From contig JAESRJ010000363.1 in NCBI GenBank assembly GCA_016764715.1, positions 1 to 6,759 on the forward strand: DNA of 6,759 nt, in the 5' to 3' direction. Origin of the DNA: Kordiimonadaceae bacterium. Its GTDB lineage: Bacteria > Pseudomonadota > Alphaproteobacteria > Sphingomonadales > Kordiimonadaceae. Made by a program: the position numbers and the translations under genes. The notes beneath the pieces are model-generated. The model ran no database searches, was not told where the DNA came from, and saw only the letters and a list, made by a program, of their open reading frames with translations. Below, piece by piece: positions 1-5,276 of the stretch (positions within the stretch are counted from its first letter, which is position 1; each line of letters begins with the position of its first letter).

Positions 1-257
1 TCCGATTCCAAAATTCTCACCTACAATGAAAAAAAGGTGTTAAAATACAATATCTTAGCCGACGTTTCATTCCTGCAGACAGTACGCAAACGGCCCTCAA
101 GGTACAGGAGGTACAAACCGGAGATAGGCCCGACCTTCTGGCCTATCGCGCCTATGGGGACTCGCTCGCATACTATCGTATTGCAGACTACAATTTAGCG
201 ATGAACCCATTCACCTTAACAACGCTACCAGGACGCCTTTTAGTTGTACCCGGCTAA
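1..257 (+). CDS. LysM/gp53-like baseplate-hub adaptor, 5' end missing, frame broken at an A7 run
   Basis: This is the C-terminal part of a small tail protein that in phage tails and eCIS links the inner tube or hub to the baseplate. The readable part ends at the TAA of 255-257. It contains YLSRRFIP, then VQTGDRPDLLAYRAYGD, then YYRIADYN and finally LPGRLLVVPG, the GDRxDLxAxxxxGD...WRxADxN...PGRxLxIP pattern of LysM-like tail proteins (tail protein X / gp53 type). The frame of this domain (codons starting at multiples of 3) is closed by TGA at 27-29, and its only ATG, GTG or TTG is the ATG at 201, inside the domain. Upstream of the A run, frame 1 reads SDSKILTYNE, a plausible N-terminus for this family. 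A join across the A7 run (29-35) restores E-K-K-G-V-K-I-Q-Y-L-S-R-R-F-I-P, which fits the family as I recall it. So the gene is either frameshifted by one missing A, or expressed by slippage. Its start lies before the window. The family call is good; intactness is uncertain. Confidence 0.75.
30..36 (+). other. A AAA AAG heptamer at the frame change (possible -1 slippery site)
   Basis: In the upstream frame the codons are GAA (28-30), AAA (31-33), AAG (34-36). A30-G36 therefore forms the X XXY YYZ heptamer A AAA AAG in the correct phase, the same heptamer as in E. coli dnaX. A -1 slip here enters the frame that encodes the LysM-like domain and ends at 257. Without the slip, the upstream frame continues through sequence unlike the family and stops at TAG 196-198. 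I see no strong Shine-Dalgarno-like stimulator just upstream and no strong stem-loop just downstream: the next 20 bases are AT-rich. A plain one-base deletion, a sequencing error, or transcriptional slippage on the A run are therefore equally possible. Confidence 0.4.
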
Positions 258-295
258 TCTACTTAAAAGAGAGCCTTGGGATAGAAAGAAACCAA
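258..295 (+). other. Short intergenic gap upstream of the hub gene
   Basis: This gap of 38 bases is the largest in the window. It is purine-rich (AAAAGAGAG at 265-273 and GATAGAAAGAAA at 280-291), but it has no clear Shine-Dalgarno sequence at the usual distance from the ATG at 296. No promoter or terminator hairpin is evident. Confidence 0.5.
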
Positions 296-1435
296 ATGAG
301 CACAGAAAGCTACCAAGTGCATTTGATGACAGAAACCAGTACTGGTTTCCCATCTTCGCTCATGGAAGCCTTAGAATCTGTGACTGTTTCACAATCAGAT
401 CAAGCACCGCAAACCTTCGAGATTTCGTTTACCAGCGACTATGTCTCTTCCGGCTTTCAGAATATGCAAATCGCGACCTCGACACACCTTAAGATTGGCG
501 AACGCGTAAAAATAGGCGCAACAGTTGGCACTGCCTCGAAGCTTTTGATCGACGGAGTCATAACGCAAGTGGCCTACCAACCACCATCAGATAGCAGCGG
601 CGGAACCTATACGGTAAAAGGCGAAGATATCAGCTATTTTATGGACATAGTCGATCGGTCGATGGAATACCCTTATTGTGTCGACTCGGTGATCGTGGCT
701 GCCATACTCACACCTTATATGACTTTGGGCCTGATTCCCGAGATTACCGAGACACTTGTGGGGCTGTTGGACACAATGACCACACCCCAGCAAATGGGCA
801 CTGACCGTCAAACAGTGAACCAAATGGCGGGCACGCACGGCTATATTTTCTGCGTGCGGACAAACAATTTAACTGGCTCCACCCGGGCCTACTGGGGGGC
901 GCCGCCATACAGCGACGATATCCAGCCCGCGCTTGTGCTTGGATATTCCGGCAATGGCAACGTATCCGAATTGCAGTTTAACTTCGACGGCACCCAACCA
1001 ACACGCATATGGGCGTTAGTGGAAAACAAAGAAACTGACATTCCCATCCCGATAGTGACGGTCACGTCGACTTCAATGACAGATTTTTCGAGCCAGCCAG
1101 CTTTAACAGAAAGCGCGGTTTTAACGGCCAAAAACAAAGCCATGTATCAGCAAGGCCTCAGCGTGCCCACCGCATGGGCTCGCGCGCAAGCGCTAACCAA
1201 TTGCAGCGCTGATTCGGCTGTTACCGGACAAGGCAAAGTAGATGCACTGCGGTACGGCTCTATTCTGATGGCACCGGGAGTGGTTGCCGTATCGGGGGCG
1301 GGGTCTCTGTACGACGGAAAATATTATTTGAAAACGGCCACACACCACATTACCCGCACGGCCTATGAACAGTCTTTCTCCATCACCAGAGACGGTATTG
1401 GATCAACGCTTAGCACTGTACAGGTGGCGTCATGA
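296..1435 (+). CDS. Baseplate hub protein, phage late control gpD / gp27-like
   Basis: 379 residues. This is the trimeric hub that caps the distal end of the inner tube and holds the spike; it is assembled in the cytoplasm as part of the tail-like particle. Residues 20-50 (ALESVTVSQSDQAPQTFEIS) match the start of gpD-like hubs. Residues 64-120 form a beta-barrel-like stretch (KIGERVKIG, LLIDGVITQV, YTVKGEDISYFMD). Residues 166-188 (TDRQTVNQMAGTHGYIFCV) match the 'xTDxxFLxxLAxxxGYxFxV' segment of gpD/VgrG proteins. The C-terminus from residue 313 (GKVDALRYGSIL, then SGAGSLYDGKYYLKTATHHI, then QSFSITRDGIGS) is the most family-like part, as I recall it from phage-tail-like clusters. The length is normal for a hub lacking a fused spike. 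The ATG at 296 gives a good N-terminus, though its ribosome binding site is weak. The last four bases overlap the spike gene. Confidence 0.9.
   Translation: MSTESYQVHLMTETSTGFPSSLMEALESVTVSQSDQAPQTFEISFTSDYVSSGFQNMQIATSTHLKIGERVKIGATVGTASKLLIDGVITQVAYQPPSDSSGGTYTVKGEDISYFMDIVDRSMEYPYCVDSVIVAAILTPYMTLGLIPEITETLVGLLDTMTTPQQMGTDRQTVNQMAGTHGYIFCVRTNNLTGSTRAYWGAPPYSDDIQPALVLGYSGNGNVSELQFNFDGTQPTRIWALVENKETDIPIPIVTVTSTSMTDFSSQPALTESAVLTAKNKAMYQQGLSVPTAWARAQALTNCSADSAVTGQGKVDALRYGSILMAPGVVAVSGAGSLYDGKYYLKTATHHITRTAYEQSFSITRDGIGSTLSTVQVAS
1422..1427 (+). promoter_or_regulatory. Ribosome binding site of the spike gene
   Basis: AGGTGG lies four bases before the ATG at 1432, inside the end of the hub gene. 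Together with the ATGA stop/start overlap it suggests that the spike is translated by coupling to the hub, which would suit two proteins needed as matched trimers. Confidence 0.45.
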
Positions 1436-2376
1436 GCCAAACATGCGACGGCAACCAAAGCAAAGAAACCGCCTATCAAGGTCCGCTCAAATACTGGGGT
1501 AAGTACCGCGGCATCGTGATTGACAACGACGATCCCTTGATGCTTGGCCGACTGCAGGCTGAAGTGCCCGCGATAAAAGTAACCGAAGCCAATTGGGCCA
1601 TGCCGTGTGCGCCGTACGCTGGGCCACTGGTCGGCTTTTACGCCATACCGCCAATGGGCGCCAACGTGTGGATCGAGTATGAAGGCGGCAACCCAAACCA
1701 TCCAATTTGGGTAGGTGGTTTCTGGGCGGAGGGCGAGATGCCGCTGGAACCGGTTCTCCCGACAAACCAAGTCATGAAAACCGAATTCATCGACATGCAG
1801 TGGAACGATACGCCGGGAGACGGCGGCTTTTATCTTACCGTTATACCGCCGATGGCCCCCGACATCCTGAGCATGGTGTTTAACGAAGAGGGCATCACCA
1901 TTACCTGCCCGCCAAACATAATCTCCATAACGCCTGAAACCATGACCCACGAAGTTCCGGGATCAACGGTGGTTCAAACCGAAGGCATGATGGAGATCGA
2001 GGTTTCAGAAAACAGCTTCACTTTGGACGAAGCGGGCGTGCAGGGCGAATACCCGGACATGGTGCTTACCGGTCCAATCGAAATAACAGGGTTTGTACAA
2101 ATTACGGGGGACGTAGACATCACAGGCGCGGTGGAAATCGAAGGAAACGTCAATATCGTAGGTGCCGTAGAAATAGAGGGCGAAACCAATGTACTCGGCG
2201 CGGTTACAATTGAGGGTGAAACCAATGTGCTCGGCGCGGTCACCATTGAAGGGGCAACCAATATCCTCGGCATACTGGCCGTAGAGGGCGACGTGAATAT
2301 GGCAGGTGCCGCACAAGTAGAAGGAAACTTAGCGGTTCTTGGAATTATTGAAGGCGTGATTGTACCGCCGTTTTAG
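1432..2376 (+). CDS. Baseplate spike protein, gpV / gp5-like OB fold with C-terminal hexapeptide beta-helix
   Basis: 314 residues. It is the membrane-puncturing needle, expected to be a trimer attached to the hub. Residues 20-102 form the gp5/gpV OB-fold domain (Phage_base_V type): YWGKYRGIVIDNDDPLMLGR, VPAIKV, then MGANVWIEYEGGNPNHPIWVGGFW split over residues 75-98, closely matching the family. Residues 112-212 are beta-rich and acidic (ITITCPPNIISITPETM, then MMEIEVSENSFTLDE). Residues 213-308 are 16 back-to-back hexads with glycine at position 2 of every one, from TGPIEI and TGFVQI to LGAVTI, EGETNV and LGIIEG, followed by VIVPPF. This fits a narrow trimeric beta-helix needle. There is no lysozyme domain as in T4 gp5, no HxH iron-binding tip as in P2 gpV, and no toxin extension. 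The start at 1432 is fixed by the ATGA overlap, and the first 18 residues are a polar lead-in. Confidence 0.92.
   Translation: MSQTCDGNQSKETAYQGPLKYWGKYRGIVIDNDDPLMLGRLQAEVPAIKVTEANWAMPCAPYAGPLVGFYAIPPMGANVWIEYEGGNPNHPIWVGGFWAEGEMPLEPVLPTNQVMKTEFIDMQWNDTPGDGGFYLTVIPPMAPDILSMVFNEEGITITCPPNIISITPETMTHEVPGSTVVQTEGMMEIEVSENSFTLDEAGVQGEYPDMVLTGPIEITGFVQITGDVDITGAVEIEGNVNIVGAVEIEGETNVLGAVTIEGETNVLGAVTIEGATNILGILAVEGDVNMAGAAQVEGNLAVLGIIEGVIVPPF
2068..2355 (+). repeat. In-frame 18-base periodicity coding the spike hexapeptide repeats
   Basis: Sixteen consecutive 18-base units encode x-G-x-[VIL]-x-[IVM]-type hexads (spike residues 213-308), with some looser units near the end. The spike's last six codons, for VIVPPF, follow. 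The DNA is diverged between most units, so these are old protein-level repeats rather than recent copies, apart from the near-identical 36-base pair listed separately. Confidence 0.85.
2176..2247 (+). repeat. Tandem pair of near-identical 36-base units within the spike beta-helix
   Basis: Units 2176-2211 and 2212-2247 both encode EGETNVLGAVTI (residues 249-260 and 261-272) and differ at only a few, silent positions. A third, more diverged unit (2248-2283) encodes EGATNILGILAV. A recent in-frame duplication of two hexads is the simplest reading, and it would lengthen the needle by a defined step. Confidence 0.8.
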
Positions 2377-2379
2377 CGT

Positions 2380-2385
2380 GAAGGG
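2380..2385 (+). promoter_or_regulatory. Ribosome binding site of the gp25 gene
   Basis: GAAGGG lies eight bases before the ATG at 2394 and just after the spike stop codon (TAG 2374-2376). It decides the start: the other nearby ATG, at 2389, is in a different frame. Confidence 0.55.
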
Positions 2386-2393
2386 CTAATGAG

Positions 2394-2756
2394 ATGACAT
2401 TACATATTAATGCGCCTTTTACTATTCGGCGCAACACGGTTGAAAACGTAGGGCCGGAGCTTTACGTCGAGCAAATGATCGAGCAAGTGCTTTTGATCCA
2501 GCAAGGAGAGCGCGTAAATCGACCGACTTTCGGCTGCGGTGTCGCCTACCTTGTTTTCGACCCGCTAACCAGCCCAAAGGCCGGAGTAACCGAACACTTG
2601 GTGCAAAGCCAGCTACAGCGTTTTGTCGGCGATGTCGCCGATATTTTGTCGGTAAAGGCTGTCGCCCAGGACGCCGAGCTTCATATCACCGTTGTCTACA
2701 CGAACAAGCTAACCGGTAAACAAATCGAAAGCAGCTACAAAACGAAAGTCGGATAA
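2394..2756 (+). CDS. gp25-like baseplate wedge protein (GPW/gp25 family)
   Basis: 120 residues, normal for the family. The protein sits in the inner baseplate and primes assembly of the first sheath ring; despite the historical 'gp25 lysozyme' label it is structural. Diagnostic features are PFTIRRNTV near residue 8, an amphipathic helix at residues 21-34 (PELYVEQMIEQVLL), and the hallmark QQGERVNRPTFGCGV at 36-50, equivalent to the family's 'T.pGER..rP.fG.gl'. VFDPLT follows at 54-59, then a second helix ending QLQRFVGD and a C-terminal beta pair (ELHITVVYTNKLTGKQIES). It sits between the spike and the large wedge protein, as in Afp/PVC clusters and P2-like phages. Short gaps on both sides indicate one transcript. 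Confidence 0.95.
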   Translation: MTLHINAPFTIRRNTVENVGPELYVEQMIEQVLLIQQGERVNRPTFGCGVAYLVFDPLTSPKAGVTEHLVQSQLQRFVGDVADILSVKAVAQDAELHITVVYTNKLTGKQIESSYKTKVG

Positions 2757-2758
2757 GG
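2754..2758 (+). promoter_or_regulatory. Ribosome binding site of the J-like wedge gene
   Basis: TAAGG overlaps the stop codon of the gp25 gene (2754-2756) and lies seven bases before the ATG at 2766. Confidence 0.45.
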
Positions 2759-2765
2759 CAGAAAT

Positions 2766-5276
2766 ATGCAACGCCCGTCACTTAGAAGCCAACAACAGTC
2801 TGCTCCCAACTTTAGGGAAGGGATTGATGGTGCCGTTTCGCTGGTGAGCGCCCGCGCAACAGCGCGCAGCAATCGAAATTGGGTCGTTTTCATAGAATTG
2901 GCTGGCGCAAACCAACCGGCTGACAATCTCGGTGAGCCCCTAATACCAGACCTGACACCTGACAATTTTCACCTTGAGCGGCTGGATGGTGGTGCCAACC
3001 TGGCTTTCATTATTAAGAAGATTGAATGGGTTCAAGCGCCAAGCAGCCTGAATTTGCACTTATTTATGGCCGCGCGGGCTTCTGAGCTAGACGACGAACA
3101 CCTATACCAACATATGCTCAAACTGATTAGTTTTCCGAATCAGGATATCAATCAGGCGGCAAACAGGGTGCCGTTGTTTCTGTTGCCCAGCCAGCCCAAG
3201 GACAGCAACGCGTTTGGGATGAGCGAAATCAACCCAACGCCGATCATTGATTATACGGCCAAAGACTTCGATACCATGCGACAGCTGATGATTACGAACA
3301 TCCAGCGTGTGATGCCAAAGTGGCAAGACGACACCGCTGCTGACATTGGCAACATGCTGCTAGAGATCCTTGCATATATTGGTGACTACCTTAGTTACCG
3401 ACAGGATTTTGCCGCGAATGAGGCTTACCTCCGCACCGCTCAGTTGCGTACTTCCATCGCTCGCCACGCGCGCTTGCTAGGGTATTTCCCTCAAGAAGGT
3501 TGCACGCAACGAACGATCCTCACTTTCCAGGTTTCAGGACAACTTAGCATTCCTGCGGGTTTTGCCGTCTTAAGCAGCCACAGCTCCAAGCAGCCAGAAA
3601 TAGTTACTAAAAATAGCGACTTGTTTAATCGAATGATTACTGGCGGCAGCGCGTGTTACGAGACCCGGCACCAGCTAGTAGCGATGCCCGTTTTAAACAC
3701 GTTGCGAATTCATGATTTTGGCCTAGAAGACTATACTCTATTTGCGGGCACCACCGCCGCAATTCTGGAATTCCCTGACCACCTTTTCAACGACAATGAC
3801 AAAGCCAATGACAATGCCAAGAAAACACCGCCGTTAAATAGCGGCAGCGTCATTGTTTTCCACCAGACGGCCGAGATGGCCGCTCATAACCCAGGCACGC
3901 TCGGCACTAGGCTTCAAGCCCATGCCGTGCGCCTCACTGAGATTGAGCCGCTGGATCGCCAATCACAAAGTGCACCAGGGAAAACTCTAGTTCGTATAAG
4001 ATGGCATTCGTCTGATGCATTACCTCGGGATTTACCTGTGACCATGGATTTGGGTCGCAGGGACGATGCAAATAAAACTGTCGCCATAGTCTACGCCAAT
4101 GCTGTTGAAGCTGAATATGGTCTTACACGCACAATAAATATCCCCAGACCAGATCAAATCCAGGCAGCTGACTGGCAAGCAACAATCGCCGCGCAACCGC
4201 TTTGGTCTGCGCCTGTAGACTTAACCGCAAACACATCTGTAAACGAATTCTTGGCACCAGACCCGCAGCTTCTAACCTATCCCACTCTTCAACTAATGGA
4301 ACAGCCTTTCATCGCCGACGGCACACCTGGCCTTACCCACCTTTGGCGACCAACAAGAAACCTCTTGAGGCACGGAAATTCCAGCCGCGTATTTATGCTT
4401 GATGCGAATGAAGACGAAACCGTCACGCTAAGATTTGGCAAGCACGGTATGGGCCGCTCGCCGTCCTTAGGGTGTCAATATGTTGCACATGTCAGAGAAG
4501 CTGTTGGTGACAGCGGCAATGTAGGTACTAAGGTTTTAACTATCGCAGCCCCGGAAAGCGGGCATTTCAAAGAGTGCGCGCAGTGGTTATTAGATATCAG
4601 CAATCCCATGCCGGGGACCGCTCAGACACCGTCGGAAAGCAAAGAAGCAATTCGCTTGAGGGCCCCTGAATCCATCAGAACTTCTAATGTATGCGCGACC
4701 CTAGCGGACTATGAAACATTTGCCGAAAAATTCAGCTCAATAAAGGCTGCGAAGGCTTGGCTGGTAGACGGCGGACCATGGCCTTACATTCAGATCGCGG
4801 TAATCGTGAAACACGCCACTGTGGTTGATAGTATTCTCGCTGGCGAAATCAAAACGTACCTTGATAATCACCGACCGATAGGGCGGCGCCTCATTGTCTC
4901 CGGGCCAACGCCAATCCCGATCGACATTGCTATGACCGTTGTCGCCGAAACTGGCTATGCCACTCTTTCACTAGAGCGCGCAATACTAGCTGCGCTTGGC
5001 AACAGCGATCAGACAAAGGATCAAGGCTTTTTTTCCGCTGGCCGTGTGACCTTTGATCAGACAATTTACCCCAATGATATTGTCGTTGCTGTCACCAGCG
5101 TTTCAGGCATCAAGGAACTCGACCTTACGACCTTCAGAAGAATGGGCGCCCCCGGACCACAGGTGGCACAAGCTCTGTCCTTTACCAAAGGCGAAACCCC
5201 CATGCTGGATTGCCAAGCCAACGATCTGGCAGGTGGGCGGATCACTATCCAGTTTGAAAAAAGAGTGCCCGCATGA
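2766..5276 (+). CDS. Large baseplate wedge protein, baseplate J-like (gp6 / Afp11 type)
   Basis: 836 residues. This is one of the two big wedge proteins that close into the ring around the hub and transmit the contraction signal. Residues 35-110 form the N-terminal beta domain seen in the 'putative baseplate assembly protein' family (NWVVFIELAG, LTPDNFHLERLDGG). IDYTAKDFDTMRQLM at 161-175 and the block at 193-240 (DIGNMLLEILAYIGDYLSYR, then QDFAANEAYLRTAQLRTSIA, then RHARLLGY) are the strongest family signatures. RFGKHGMGRSPS at about 556 and APESIRTSNVCATLADYE at 633-650 mark the J-like C-terminal half, which ends with PIPIDIAMTV, TIYPNDIVVAV and ELDLTTFRRMG. No frameshift is seen. A linker around residue 344 has a small Asn/Asp-rich duplication. 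The stop overlaps the next gene by ATGA. Confidence 0.93.
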   Translation: MQRPSLRSQQQSAPNFREGIDGAVSLVSARATARSNRNWVVFIELAGANQPADNLGEPLIPDLTPDNFHLERLDGGANLAFIIKKIEWVQAPSSLNLHLFMAARASELDDEHLYQHMLKLISFPNQDINQAANRVPLFLLPSQPKDSNAFGMSEINPTPIIDYTAKDFDTMRQLMITNIQRVMPKWQDDTAADIGNMLLEILAYIGDYLSYRQDFAANEAYLRTAQLRTSIARHARLLGYFPQEGCTQRTILTFQVSGQLSIPAGFAVLSSHSSKQPEIVTKNSDLFNRMITGGSACYETRHQLVAMPVLNTLRIHDFGLEDYTLFAGTTAAILEFPDHLFNDNDKANDNAKKTPPLNSGSVIVFHQTAEMAAHNPGTLGTRLQAHAVRLTEIEPLDRQSQSAPGKTLVRIRWHSSDALPRDLPVTMDLGRRDDANKTVAIVYANAVEAEYGLTRTINIPRPDQIQAADWQATIAAQPLWSAPVDLTANTSVNEFLAPDPQLLTYPTLQLMEQPFIADGTPGLTHLWRPTRNLLRHGNSSRVFMLDANEDETVTLRFGKHGMGRSPSLGCQYVAHVREAVGDSGNVGTKVLTIAAPESGHFKECAQWLLDISNPMPGTAQTPSESKEAIRLRAPESIRTSNVCATLADYETFAEKFSSIKAAKAWLVDGGPWPYIQIAVIVKHATVVDSILAGEIKTYLDNHRPIGRRLIVSGPTPIPIDIAMTVVAETGYATLSLERAILAALGNSDQTKDQGFFSAGRVTFDQTIYPNDIVVAVTSVSGIKELDLTTFRRMGAPGPQVAQALSFTKGETPMLDCQANDLAGGRITIQFEKRVPA
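3795..3818 (+). repeat. 12-base tandem duplication in a linker of the J-like protein
   Basis: AATGACAAAGCC is followed directly by AATGACAATGCC (one mismatch), encoding NDKA and NDNA at residues 344-351. The surrounding stretch is polar and probably a surface loop tolerant of insertions. Confidence 0.6.
5261..5265 (+). promoter_or_regulatory. Weak ribosome binding site of the second wedge gene
   Basis: AAGAG lies seven bases before the ATG at 5273, within the last codons of the J-like gene. With the ATGA overlap it suggests translational coupling of the two wedge proteins. Confidence 0.35.

Noticed and set aside
36..120. Possible stimulatory stem-loop downstream of the slippery heptamer
   Set aside because: The bases directly after the heptamer are AT-rich. 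Only distant short GGCC self-complementary pairs were found (around 92-95 and 127-130), too far away and too weak to call.
244..492. Plus-strand frame beginning with TTG at 244
   Set aside because: It overlaps the end of the LysM-like gene and the start of the hub gene in another frame, has no family resemblance, and uses a weak start.
1363..1950. Minus-strand open frame of 195 codons opposite the hub/spike junction
   Set aside because: It lies opposite two well-recognised genes, has no recognisable domain, and its composition (rich in His and Arg) is typical of an antisense shadow.
1974..2316. Two minus-strand open frames opposite the spike repeats
   Set aside because: Their repetitive Ser/Pro/Thr or Tyr/Asp-rich sequence simply mirrors the 18-base periodicity of the spike gene on the other strand.
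2068..2355. Regular repeats considered as a CRISPR array or non-coding tandem repeat
   Set aside because: The period is 18 bases, in frame, with diverged DNA and conserved protein pattern. There is no repeat-spacer structure.
2394..2756. Annotation of the gp25-like protein as a lysozyme
   Set aside because: The family is structural in baseplates. The visible motifs are those of the wedge/sheath-initiator fold, and no muramidase catalytic motif is apparent.
4202..4402. Short plus-strand frame within the J-like gene
   Set aside because: It is fully inside a strong coding frame, with no ribosome binding site or recognisable sequence.
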